From positions 151,430 to 215,429 of the forward strand of contig JALHRB010000003.1 in assembly GCA_022841665.1 (NCBI GenBank): a stretch of 64,000 nucleotides of DNA, written 5' to 3'. The notes under the pieces were generated by a model. That model was not told where the DNA came from, ran no database searches, and worked only from the letters and a program-made list of their open reading frames with translations. The translations under genes and the position numbers were made by a program. This DNA comes from Pseudolabrys sp. GTDB lineage: Bacteria > Pseudomonadota > Alphaproteobacteria > Rhizobiales > Xanthobacteraceae. Below are positions 53,638-64,000 of the stretch, one piece after another (position 1 is the stretch's first letter; each line of letters starts with the position of its first letter).

Positions 53638-54438
53638 ATGCTGGATAAGTCGGAACTGGAACGTTATGCGCGCCACATCGTGTTGCGCGAGGTGGGCGGC
53701 CCGGGCCAGGCCAAGCTGAAGGCCGCGCGCGTGCTCGTCGTCGGCGCCGGCGGCCTGGGGGCGCCGGTGCTGCTTTATCTCGCCGCCGCCGGCGTCGGCG
53801 CCATCGGCGTGATCGACGACGACACGGTGTCGCTGTCGAACCTGCAACGGCAGGTGATCTTCGGCACCGAAGACGTTGGCAGCCGCAAGGTCGACCGCGC
53901 CGAAGAGGTGATCGCGCGGCTCAATCCGCATGTCGCCGTCGAGACGCACATGGCGCGGCTGACGGCGGAGAACGCGCTCGACCTGATTTCCAAATACGAC
54001 ATCGTCGCCGACGGCTCCGACAATTTCGCCACCCGCTATCTCGTGTCCGATGCGTGCTACTTCGCGAAGAAGCCGCTGGTGACCGCCGCGGTCGGCACCT
54101 TCGACGGCTCGCTCACCTCGATCCGCGCGCACGAGACGCGCGCCGACGGCAAGCCCAACCCGAGCTACCGCTGTCTCTTCCCCGAGCCGCCGCCGGCCGG
54201 CACCGTGCCCGCCTGCGCCGAAGCCGGCATCGTCGGCGCGCTGCCGGGCGTGCTCGGTTCGATGATGGCGCTGGAAGTGATCCGCGAGATCGTCGGCTTC
54301 GGCGAGGGGCTGGTCGGCCGCCTGCTGATGGTCGACGCGCGCTCGATGCGCTTCGAGACGCTGCACTATGCGTGGGACCCGAACAATCCGCTGAGCGGTG
54401 AGACGCCGACGATCGTGGATTTGTCGGGGCACGAATGA
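53638..54438 (+). CDS. moeB: MoeB/ThiF family adenylyltransferase
   Basis: A 266-residue E1-like enzyme. Nucleotide motif VVGAGGLGAPVLLYLAAAG, DDDTVSLSNLQRQ and DGSDNFATRYLV identify the family, which adenylates the C terminus of MoaD or ThiS. The zinc Cys pairs of E. coli MoeB are not kept: one Cys is Ser (PSYRCLF) and the C-terminal pair is absent. There is no rhodanese domain. ThiF-type function is the alternative. Confidence 0.82.
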   Translation: MLDKSELERYARHIVLREVGGPGQAKLKAARVLVVGAGGLGAPVLLYLAAAGVGAIGVIDDDTVSLSNLQRQVIFGTEDVGSRKVDRAEEVIARLNPHVAVETHMARLTAENALDLISKYDIVADGSDNFATRYLVSDACYFAKKPLVTAAVGTFDGSLTSIRAHETRADGKPNPSYRCLFPEPPPAGTVPACAEAGIVGALPGVLGSMMALEVIREIVGFGEGLVGRLLMVDARSMRFETLHYAWDPNNPLSGETPTIVDLSGHE

Positions 54439-54451
54439 GGGTCGCTCGACA

Positions 54452-54670
54452 TTAGGAGCGGCCGGGGCGGTAATTGGCCATACCGTCGTTTAACTCGCGC
54501 TCGGCCGAGTCGGACCAGGCGCGCCCTTTGAAAGGCGATTCTACTGACGGAGTGCCGTGGTCGAGTCGATCTAGGGCGAGGGGGATAATCGCCAAGAAAT
54601 GGCGCGCGATGATTTCGAAAGTCTTGACCTGCGGGGCTGGATAGGTCGGCTGCGAATTAAAGAGTTGCAT
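54452..54670 (-). CDS. Small hypothetical protein
   Basis: A 72-residue protein with no recognisable family. The main support is an AGGAGG ribosome site seven bases before the ATG. It starts MQLFNSQPTYPAPQVKTFEI, has one short hydrophobic stretch (FLAIIPLAL) and a polar C terminus. It converges with moeB and diverges from the winged-helix regulator gene, in the lower-GC patch. Confidence 0.5.
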   Translation of the reverse strand: MQLFNSQPTYPAPQVKTFEIIARHFLAIIPLALDRLDHGTPSVESPFKGRAWSDSAERELNDGMANYRPGRS

Positions 54671-54803
54671 TTGTATCCTCCTGGCTTTGGCAATTTGTAT
54701 TGAAAGGCGCGAACGACGTGATCCTGGACCGGTGCGGGCCGGAAATCGTGAAGTCGGTCCTAAAAAGTTCGAAAATGTTTCTGAATTCGGGTTTAATTGA
54801 ACA

Positions 54804-56378
54804 ATGGCTAGGACCTATGACCTTGGTCCATTCCGCCTCGACGGGGAGGCCGGAATGCTATTTCGCGGCGCCGAGCCTGTCGCACTTGGCGCGCGCGCTG
54901 TCGCGTTGCTTCAGGTGCTTGTGGAGCGAGCGGGGACGCCGGTTTCCAAAGATATGCTGATTGAAGCTGCGTGGCCCGGCGTTACCGTTGAGGAAAACAA
55001 TTTGACCGTCCAAATCGCTACGCTGCGCCGGATTTTTGGGGAAGAAACAGGTGGTGAGGGCTGGATCGAGACGTTGCCGCGTCGCGGCTATCGGTATATC
55101 GGGCCGGCTGTCGTTGTTGAAGCTCGATCCTCGATCGCGTCCACGGCGGTGCAATCGCAACCGACGCTTCCCCTTCCGCACATGCCGTCGATCGCCGTCC
55201 TGCCATTTCAGAATATGAGCGGTGACCCGGAACAGGAATATTTCGCCGATGGAATCGTTGACGACATCATCACCGCGTTGTCGCGAATGCGCTCGCTTTT
55301 CGTGATCGCACGCAGCTCAAGCTTCACCTACAAAGGCAAGGCGGTAGATGTGAAGCAGGTCGGCCGTGAGCTGGGTGTGCGCTATGTGTTGGAGGGCGGC
55401 GTGCGTAAATCCGGGGATCGGGTGCGCATAACGGCTCAACTGATTGATGCCACCGCTGGCGCACATCTTTGGGCGGATCGATTCGACAGCGCACTTGAGG
55501 ATATTTTCGATTTGCAGGACAGGGTAGCCGCGAGCGTCGTCGCGGCAATCGCCCCGAAGCTGGAGCAAGCCGAGATCGAACGTGCCCGGCACAAGCCGAC
55601 TGAGAGTCTCGACGCCTACGATCATTACCTGCGCGGCCTGGCGACGATCTATCAGAACCCTTCCAATCCAAAAGCGAGCAGCGATGCATTGCTCTTATTT
55701 GCCAGGGCGATCGAACTCGACAAGAACTTCGCCATGGCCTACGGCGTGGCCGCGTGGTGTTATGTCTGGCGCAAGGCGAACGGCTGGATGGTCGACCGCT
55801 CGCGCGAAATCGCCGAAGCTGAAAGGCTGGCGAGGCAGGCCGTAACGCTGGGTAAGGATGATGCGGCCACGCTTGCCAGAGGCGGACATGCGCTCGCTTT
55901 TGTGGCCGGTGAGCTCGACACCGGAGTGATTTTCTTAGACCGAGCGATAGCCCTGAATCCGAACGTTGCCGTGGCTTGGTATCTTAGCGGGTTCGTGCGG
56001 ATTTTTGTTGGCGAGCCGGAATTGGCGATTGAACATTTATCAAAAGCCATGCGTCTCAGTCCGCTTGATCCACTGACCTTTGCCATGCAAACCGGCTGCG
56101 CCCATGCCTGTCTGTTCGCCGGTCGCTATGACGAGGCGTCAATGTGGGCGCAAAAAGCTTTGCGCGAGCAGCCGGACTTCATGACGACGCATCGAATCGC
56201 GGCAGCAAGCAGCGCATTTGCCGGCCGGCTAGAGGAAGCTCGGAGGGCGATGGCGCGGTTGCGCCAACTCGACCCCGCGTTGCGCATCTCCAATCTTGCG
56301 GATCAGATCCCGCTTCACCGACGGGAGGACCTCGCCAGGTATCAAGAGGGTCTGCGGATGGCCGGGCTCCCGGAATAA
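54804..56378 (+). CDS. Winged-helix, TolB-like and TPR domain regulator
   Basis: A 524-residue protein. Residues about 5-95 are an OmpR/PhoB-type winged helix (LGARAVALLQVLVERAGTPV, then TLPRRGYRYIG). Residues about 125-250 resemble the TolB-like/FlgO domain (PSIAVLPFQNMSGDPEQEYF; YVLEGGVRKSGDRVRITAQL). TPR helices run from about 270 to the end. No membrane segment is visible, unlike CadC. Rhizobial genomes carry many such proteins with unknown signals. Base composition is less GC-rich than its neighbours. Confidence 0.82.
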   Translation: MARTYDLGPFRLDGEAGMLFRGAEPVALGARAVALLQVLVERAGTPVSKDMLIEAAWPGVTVEENNLTVQIATLRRIFGEETGGEGWIETLPRRGYRYIGPAVVVEARSSIASTAVQSQPTLPLPHMPSIAVLPFQNMSGDPEQEYFADGIVDDIITALSRMRSLFVIARSSSFTYKGKAVDVKQVGRELGVRYVLEGGVRKSGDRVRITAQLIDATAGAHLWADRFDSALEDIFDLQDRVAASVVAAIAPKLEQAEIERARHKPTESLDAYDHYLRGLATIYQNPSNPKASSDALLLFARAIELDKNFAMAYGVAAWCYVWRKANGWMVDRSREIAEAERLARQAVTLGKDDAATLARGGHALAFVAGELDTGVIFLDRAIALNPNVAVAWYLSGFVRIFVGEPELAIEHLSKAMRLSPLDPLTFAMQTGCAHACLFAGRYDEASMWAQKALREQPDFMTTHRIAAASSAFAGRLEEARRAMARLRQLDPALRISNLADQIPLHRREDLARYQEGLRMAGLPE

Positions 56379-56388
56379 GCGACTCAAA

Positions 56389-57390
56389 TCACAGCATGCT
56401 CGGCAAGACCCGATCCGGCGGCCGGTGCCCGTCCATGAAGGTCTTGATGTTGATGATGACCTTCTCGCCCATGTCGACGCGGCCTTCCAAGGTGGCCGAG
56501 CCCATGTGCGGCAGCAGCACCACCTTGCCGGCGCGCGCGAGTTTCACCAGCTTCGGATTGACCGCCGGCTCGTGCTCGAACACGTCGAGGCCGGCGCCGG
56601 CGATGTCGCCCGCGTCGATCAGGCGCGTGAGCGCGTTCTCGTCGATCACCTCGCCGCGCGCGGTGTTGACGATGTAGCTCTCCGGCCGCAGCAGCTTCAG
56701 CCGCCGCGCCGACAACAAATGATAGGTCGCCGGCGTGTGCGGACAGTTCACCGACACGATGTCCATGCGGGCGAGCATCTGGTCGAGGCTCTCCCAATAG
56801 GTGGCGTCCAGCTCTTCCTCGATCTTGGGCGCGACCTTGCGGCGGTTGTGATAGTGGATCTGCAGACCGAAGGCGCGCGCGCGGCGCGCCACCGCCTGGC
56901 CGATGCGGCCCATGCCGATGATGCCCAGGCGCTTGCCCCAGATGCGGTGGCCGAGCATCCAGGTCGGCGACCAGCCCACCCAGTCCTTCTCGGAGGTGAG
57001 CACTTGCGAGCCTTCCACCAGCCGCCGCGGCACCGCCAGGATCAGCGCCATGGTCATGTCGGCGGTGTCCTCGGTGAGCACACCCGGCGTGTTGGTCACC
57101 GTGATACCGCGCTGGACGGCAGTGACGACGTCGATGTTGTCGACGCCGTTGCCGAAATTGGCGATCAGCTTGAGCTGCTCGCCCGCCTTGCTGAGCACCG
57201 CGGTGTCGATTTCGTCGGTCACCGTCGGCACCAGCACGTCGGCGGTCTTCACCGCCTCGGCGAGCTGCGCCTGCGTCATGGGCTTGTCGTCGGCGTTGAG
57301 CCGCGCGTCGAAAAGTTCCCGCATCCGCAGCTCGACATTGTCGGGCAGCTTGCGGGTGACGATGACCAGGGGCTTTTTGCCCTTCGGCAT
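56389..57390 (-). CDS. D-2-hydroxyacid dehydrogenase, glyoxylate/hydroxypyruvate reductase-like
   Basis: A 333-residue NAD(P)-dependent enzyme. The Rossmann motif is LGIIGMGRIGQAVARRA; catalytic Arg is in VNTARGEVID, Glu in DVFEHEPAVNP and His in LPHMGSAT. The sequence resembles GyaR/GhrB-type glyoxylate reductases. It ends 10 bases from the regulator stop and is divergent from the SH3 gene. Confidence 0.9.
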   Translation of the reverse strand: MPKGKKPLVIVTRKLPDNVELRMRELFDARLNADDKPMTQAQLAEAVKTADVLVPTVTDEIDTAVLSKAGEQLKLIANFGNGVDNIDVVTAVQRGITVTNTPGVLTEDTADMTMALILAVPRRLVEGSQVLTSEKDWVGWSPTWMLGHRIWGKRLGIIGMGRIGQAVARRARAFGLQIHYHNRRKVAPKIEEELDATYWESLDQMLARMDIVSVNCPHTPATYHLLSARRLKLLRPESYIVNTARGEVIDENALTRLIDAGDIAGAGLDVFEHEPAVNPKLVKLARAGKVVLLPHMGSATLEGRVDMGEKVIINIKTFMDGHRPPDRVLPSML

Positions 57391-57474
57391 GCCGTTCAGC
57401 CCTCTTTAACCGTACTCGCCCACACTGCGGCCGGCGCACGTGCAGACACCGAAAATCCGTTCTTTTCCTAGCAG

Positions 57475-58029
57475 ATGGTCGTGACAAGACAAAGCTTTCG
57501 GGCCGCGTTTCGGAGCCTTGGGCCCGCATTGCTGGCCGCCGCGATTCTGACTCTCCCGGCGGCGCCGGCCGGGGCCGCCAACGACGTGCCGACCGGCGCG
57601 GTCAGCGGCCTGCCCATCCCCCGCTTCGTCAGCCTGAAGTCCGACCGGGTCAATGTGCGCTCCGGCCCGAACAAGGATCAGGAGGTGCGCTGGGTCTATA
57701 CCCGCGCCGGCATGCCGGTGGAGATCACCGCGGAGTTCGAGAACTGGCGGCGCATCCGCGACTGGGAAGGGGCCGAGGGCTGGGTCTATCACTCGTTGCT
57801 GTCGGGCCGGCGCAGCGCGGTGGTGGTGCCGCAGATCAATGCCGAGCTGGTGCCGCTCTATGAGAGCGCCGACATCGAATCCGCCGTTGTGGCGAAGCTG
57901 CAGTCGGGCGTGCTCGGCACGCTGAAAGCCTGCGACGGCGCCTGGTGCCAGTTCACGGGCAAGAATTTCAGCGGCTGGATCCGCCAGGAACGCCTTTGGG
58001 GCGCCTATCCGAACGAGAAGGTGGAATAG
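57475..58029 (+). CDS. Exported SH3-domain protein
   Basis: A 184-residue protein with an N-terminal signal segment (residues about 12-34, SLGPALLAAAILTLPAAPAG) and two bacterial SH3 repeats (about 48-110, SDRVNVRSGPNKDQEVRWVY; and about 115-178, ACDGAWCQFTGKNFSGWIRQ). Such proteins usually bind cell-wall material or partner proteins in the periplasm. It is a common gene beside gyaR-like and irr genes in relatives. Confidence 0.85.
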   Translation: MVVTRQSFRAAFRSLGPALLAAAILTLPAAPAGAANDVPTGAVSGLPIPRFVSLKSDRVNVRSGPNKDQEVRWVYTRAGMPVEITAEFENWRRIRDWEGAEGWVYHSLLSGRRSAVVVPQINAELVPLYESADIESAVVAKLQSGVLGTLKACDGAWCQFTGKNFSGWIRQERLWGAYPNEKVE

Positions 58030-58031
58030 CT

Positions 58032-58055
58032 GTCATTCCGGGGCGCGGCGCGTGT
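58032..58055. repeat. Truncated family A left arm
   Basis: GTCATTCCGGGGCGCGGCGC, then the sequence departs from the family. Only the left outer arm remains, three bases after the SH3 gene stop. Confidence 0.6.
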
Positions 58056-58061
58056 CGGCGC

Positions 58062-58086
58062 GCCCTCTCCCACAAGGGGAGAGGGC
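58062..58086. repeat. CCCTCTCCC-type hairpin between the SH3 gene and irr
   Basis: GCCCTCTCCC, loop ACAAG, GGGAGAGGGC: a perfect 10-bp stem in the convergent gap. It may serve as a transcription stop, although there is no T tract. Similar short hairpins are common between genes in many proteobacteria. Confidence 0.7.
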
Positions 58087-58112
58087 ACCTCGATGCCCTC
58101 AGAACGCGATTG

Positions 58113-58601
58113 TCAGCTCTTTTTGCGCAGGCGCACGACCACATCCACCCGCGCGATCTCGTAGCCTTCTGGCGGGGTGGGGGCCTTATCGACGATCACC
58201 GTGGCGCCCGGGATGTCGAGCAACTCGTCATCGCCCTCGACGAAGAAGTGGTGATGGTCCGACGCGTTGGTGTCGAAATAGGCCTTGGAGCCGTCCACCG
58301 GGACCTGGCGCAGCAGGCCGACCTCGGTGAACTGGTGCAGCGTGTTGTAGATGGTCGCGAGCGAAACCGGCACCTTGGCGCGGCTGGCTTCCTCGTACAG
58401 CATTTCCGCGGTGAGATGGCGGTCGCCCTTGCCAAACAGGATCCAGCCGAGCGCCATGCGCTGCCGCGTCGGGCGCAGCCCCACCTGGCGCAGCATGGAC
58501 TTCACGTCGTGCCACGGGCAGCCGGTGAGCGCGGACCGGTCGGCCGGCGGGGCGATCTCGCGCGGAGCTTGCGGCATTACCATCGTGCGCGTCTGGGTCA
58601 T
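58113..58601 (-). CDS. irr: Iron response regulator Irr (Fur family)
   Basis: A 162-residue Fur-family regulator that represses or activates haem and iron genes and is destroyed when haem binds. The N-terminal haem-regulatory motif GCPW is at residues 27-30 (Cys28-Pro29), close to Cys29 of Bradyrhizobium japonicum Irr. The winged helix (RPTRQRMALGWIL; SLATIYNTLHQFTEVGLL) and the second haem site with adjacent His (SDHHHFFVEG) are present. ATG 58601 gives MTQTRTMVMPQ. It is divergent from fabA, a Bradyrhizobium-type arrangement. Confidence 0.95.
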   Translation of the reverse strand: MTQTRTMVMPQAPREIAPPADRSALTGCPWHDVKSMLRQVGLRPTRQRMALGWILFGKGDRHLTAEMLYEEASRAKVPVSLATIYNTLHQFTEVGLLRQVPVDGSKAYFDTNASDHHHFFVEGDDELLDIPGATVIVDKAPTPPEGYEIARVDVVVRLRKKS

Positions 58602-58811
58602 TGTATGACGATCAAATTGGGCCAAGGACCATAGCCGGCCGGGCCGGTACAAAACTGTTTCATTTGCAACATATAGCGATTGCCACCCAGATGCAACTCC
58701 CTCGCAACAGCGTGGCGGACTGATTTTCGTGCCTTTTGCGCAGGAAAATGGTCCGATTCCCGCGCTCTCGCCATCTTTGCCGGCTAGGTCGGGTGTGTTA
58801 CGAATTCGCGC

Positions 58812-59387
58812 ATGACAATCCAGCCAATGACCCAAACTGGGCAAATGACTTCGATGGACGGCCGCCGCAGCAGCTTCGGGTACGAAGACCTTCTTGCCTG
58901 CGGGCGCGGCGAGCTGTTCGGACCCGGCAACGCGCAACTGCCGCTGCCGCCGATGCTGATGTTCGACCGCATTTCGGAGATTTCCGAGCAGGGCGGCGAG
59001 CACGGCAAAGGCATGGTGCGCGCCGAGCTCGACGTGACGCCGGACCTCTGGTTCTTTGCCTGCCACTTCAAGGGCGACCCGGTTATGCCGGGCTGCCTCG
59101 GCCTCGATGCGCTCTGGCAGATGGTCGGGTTCTTCCTCGGCTGGCTGGGCTCGCCGGGCAAGGGCCGCGCGCTCGGTCTCGGCGAACTGAAATTTTCCGG
59201 CCAGGTGCTGCCGGGCGTGAAGAAGGTCGTCTACGGCGTCGACTTCAAGCGCGTGATGCGCTCCAAGCTTGTGCTCGGCATCGCCGACGGCTGGCTCTCG
59301 GCCGACGGCACCGTCATCTACCGCGCCAGCGACCTCAAAGTCGGCCTGTTCAAGCAGGACGAGGGGATGGCGGCGAGCGGCGCCTGA
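58812..59387 (+). CDS. fabA: 3-hydroxydecanoyl-ACP dehydratase/isomerase
   Basis: A 191-residue hot-dog-fold enzyme that dehydrates 3-hydroxydecanoyl-ACP and isomerises the product, the entry to unsaturated fatty acids. Active-site His is in [14 protein letters not shown] and the Asp in LGLDALWQM. Together with FabB it supplies the unsaturated chains that Cfa (12142-13443) modifies. The 210-base gap with irr holds both promoters; I found no clear Irr box by eye. Confidence 0.95.
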   Translation: MTIQPMTQTGQMTSMDGRRSSFGYEDLLACGRGELFGPGNAQLPLPPMLMFDRISEISEQGGEHGKGMVRAELDVTPDLWFFACHFKGDPVMPGCLGLDALWQMVGFFLGWLGSPGKGRALGLGELKFSGQVLPGVKKVVYGVDFKRVMRSKLVLGIADGWLSADGTVIYRASDLKVGLFKQDEGMAASGA

Positions 59388-59513
59388 GTGAGCGGCCCGG
59401 CCACCGGCCGGAGCCTTGAGTGAATGAGGGCGGGGGTCTTGCGGAATTGGCCCGAGTGGTCAATCTGAAGCCCACACGCCATCCATCCCGGCGGAAACAA
59501 GGGTATCTCGATT

Positions 59514-60731
59514 ATGCGGCGGGTCGTCGTCACCGGAATGGGCATCGTTTCGTCCATCGGCAATAATACGCAGGAAGTTCTGGCGAGCTTGCACGAGGCC
59601 AAGTCCGGCATCGTGCGCGCGAACGAATATGCCGAGCTTGGGTTCCGCTGCCAGGTGCATGGCGCGCCCAGCCTCGACCCGGCCGAAGTCGTCGATCGCC
59701 GCGCGATGCGGTTTCTCGGCCGCGGCGCCGCCTGGAACCACGTCGCCATGGAGCAGGCGATCCGCGATTCCGGCGTCGACGAAAACGACATCTCCAACGA
59801 GCGCACCGGCATCGTGATGGGCTCGGGCGGTCCGTCCACCCGCACCATCGTCGAGGCGGCCATCACCACCAAGGAGAAGGGCCCCAAGCGCGTCGGCCCC
59901 TTCGCGGTGCCGAAGGCGATGTCGTCGACCGCGTCGGCGACGCTCGCTACCTGGTTCAAGATCAAGGGCGTCAACTATTCGATCTCGTCGGCCTGCGCGA
60001 CATCCAATCACTGCATCGGCAACGCGGCCGAGCTGATCCAATGGGGCAAGCAGGACATGATCTTCGCCGGCGGTTGCGAGGATCTCGACTGGACCATGTC
60101 GGTCCTGTTCGACGCCATGGGCGCCATGTCGTCGAAGTTCAACGACACGCCGGCCACGGCCTCGCGCGCCTATGACAAGGACCGCGACGGCTTCGTCATC
60201 GCCGGCGGCGCCGGCGTGCTGGTGCTGGAAGAACTGGAGCATGCCAAGGCGCGCGGCGCCAAGATCTACGCCGAGGTTGCCGGTTACGGCGCGACCTCCG
60301 ACGGCTACGACATGGTGGCGCCGTCGGGCGAGGGCGCGCAGCGCTGCATGAAGATGGCGGTCGAGACCTGCAAGGCGCCGATCGACTACATCAACCCGCA
60401 CGCCACGGCGACGCCGGTCGGCGACCAGAAGGAGATCGAGGCGCTGCGCGCCGTGTTCGGGGCCAAGTGCCCGCCCATCTCGGCGACCAAGTCGCTGTCG
60501 GGCCACTCGCTCGGCGCGGCCGGCGTGCAGGAGGCGATCTACTCGCTGCTGATGATGAACAACGGCTTCATCTGTGAAAGCGCCAACATCGAGAATCTCG
60601 ATCCCGCCTTCGCGGACATGCCGATCGTGCGCGAGCGCCGCGACAACGTGAAGATCGGCGCGGTGCTGTCGAACTCGTTCGGCTTCGGCGGCACCAACGC
60701 GTCGGTGGTGTTCAAGCGGCTCGACGCATGA
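59514..60731 (+). CDS. fabB: 3-oxoacyl-ACP synthase I
   Basis: A 405-residue condensing enzyme that extends unsaturated acyl-ACP chains. The nucleophile Cys is in [13 protein letters not shown] (about residue 164); the two His are in [11 protein letters not shown] and [12 protein letters not shown]. It follows fabA by 126 bases; fabI follows by 42. Confidence 0.96.
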   Translation: MRRVVVTGMGIVSSIGNNTQEVLASLHEAKSGIVRANEYAELGFRCQVHGAPSLDPAEVVDRRAMRFLGRGAAWNHVAMEQAIRDSGVDENDISNERTGIVMGSGGPSTRTIVEAAITTKEKGPKRVGPFAVPKAMSSTASATLATWFKIKGVNYSISSACATSNHCIGNAAELIQWGKQDMIFAGGCEDLDWTMSVLFDAMGAMSSKFNDTPATASRAYDKDRDGFVIAGGAGVLVLEELEHAKARGAKIYAEVAGYGATSDGYDMVAPSGEGAQRCMKMAVETCKAPIDYINPHATATPVGDQKEIEALRAVFGAKCPPISATKSLSGHSLGAAGVQEAIYSLLMMNNGFICESANIENLDPAFADMPIVRERRDNVKIGAVLSNSFGFGGTNASVVFKRLDA

Positions 60732-60773
60732 TCGTTTTTCGTTTTTCTCCCTTCCACGCGCAGGCCCACGCTC

Positions 60774-61622
<849 letters not shown>

Positions 61623-61624
61623 TT

Positions 61625-61728
61625 GTCATTCCGGGGCGCGCCGAAGGCGCGAACCCGGAATCCATAATCACAAAGGCTGCGGCGTATGGATTCCGGGCCC
61701 GCTCGCTCGCGCTCGCGTCCCGGAATGA
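61625..61728. repeat. Intergenic palindrome, family A (A4)
   Basis: GTCATTCCGGGGCGCGCCGA, CCGGAATCCAT, a spacer, ATGGATTCCGGG, then GTCCCGGAATGAC. It lies in the convergent fabI-katG gap, directly followed by the katG terminator. Confidence 0.9.
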
Positions 61729-61734
61729 CAAGAC

Positions 61735-61764
61735 GAAAAAACGGCCGGGGAAATCCCCGGCCGT
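61735..61764 (-). terminator. Terminator of katG
   Basis: On the minus strand ACGGCCGGGG, loop ATTT, CCCCGGCCGT followed by six T. The stem is a perfect 10 bp, 25 bases after the katG stop. Confidence 0.93.
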
Positions 61765-61788
61765 CTTCGTTTCATGCTGCGGTGACGC

Positions 61789-63999
<2,211 letters not shown>

Positions 64000-64000
64000 C

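Noticed and set aside
58602..58811. Irr box (ICE motif) between irr and fabA
   Set aside because: Only loose T-rich matches were seen by eye, none with the expected symmetry.
58602..59066. Long upstream extension of Irr
   Set aside because: It would run back through the promoter gap and antisense to fabA; the Irr family begins shortly before the GCPW motif.

Overview
The window is high-GC chromosomal DNA from an alphaproteobacterium of the order Hyphomicrobiales (Rhizobiales), most like the Bradyrhizobium / Pseudolabrys / Rhodopseudomonas side. The reasons are an Irr regulator with a GCPW haem-regulatory motif beside fabA-fabB-fabI, an AccD lacking its zinc finger, a DivL kinase with Tyr in place of the phospho-acceptor His, a TsaE-AmgK fusion, and the conserved blocks lptC-lptA-lptB-rpoN-hpf-ptsN, aroA-cmk-rpsA-sppA-ihfB-lapA-trpF-trpB-trpA, folC-trxA-addA-addB-murU-tsaE-divL and dut-coaBC-ubiB-ubiE-mutM-echA. 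No phage, insertion sequence, integrase, rRNA or CRISPR array was seen. There is one tRNA, Ala-GGC.

Layout. 1-5300: lipopolysaccharide export, sigma-54, ribosome hibernation factor and PTS-Ntr EIIA. 5500-10000: small heat-shock protein with a probable RNA thermometer, a mandelate-racemase-like enzyme, a cell-wall hydrolase and a gamma-resorcylate-decarboxylase-like enzyme. 10000-21500: tRNA-Ala, aroA, cfa, cmk, rpsA, sppA, ihfB, a GIY-YIG gene, lapA and trpFBA. 21500-25630: an aromatic-catabolism cassette (Rieske oxygenase and solute-binding protein facing a dehydrogenase and a MarR regulator) around one perfect 18-bp palindrome. 25770-38660: accD, folC, a DNA ligase, trxA, addAB, murU and tsaE-amgK. 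38730-41075: a flavin monooxygenase and a VanA-like oxygenase inserted before divL. 44500-51500: an Rrf2 regulator, dut, coaBC, ubiB, ubiE, mutM and an enoyl-CoA hydratase. 51500-64000: a second GIY-YIG gene, a degenerate secreted protease, moeB, a lower-GC regulator island, a hydroxyacid dehydrogenase, an SH3 protein, irr, fabABI and katG.

The backbone supplies envelope assembly (Lpt, peptidoglycan recycling through AmgK and MurU), aromatic amino-acid synthesis, fatty-acid synthesis (AccD, FabA/B/I), ubiquinone, CoA and folate synthesis, and DNA repair (AddAB, MutM, dUTPase). Aromatic-compound genes are inserted at several places in this backbone.

Two features stand out. (1) Three families of imperfect palindromes of about 50-160 bp (called A, B and C here) occupy many gene junctions, including trpB|trpA, addB|addA, murU|addB and ubiE|ubiB. 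Both small GIY-YIG nuclease genes in the window lie between family-C palindromes; in one case the gene occupies the place of the short spacer between left and right halves of a complete C element. (2) CoaBC carries an N-terminal FitA-type ribbon-helix-helix antitoxin-like domain, and its promoter region holds a tandem and inverted repeat that could be its operator. Both are proposals from sequence reading alone.
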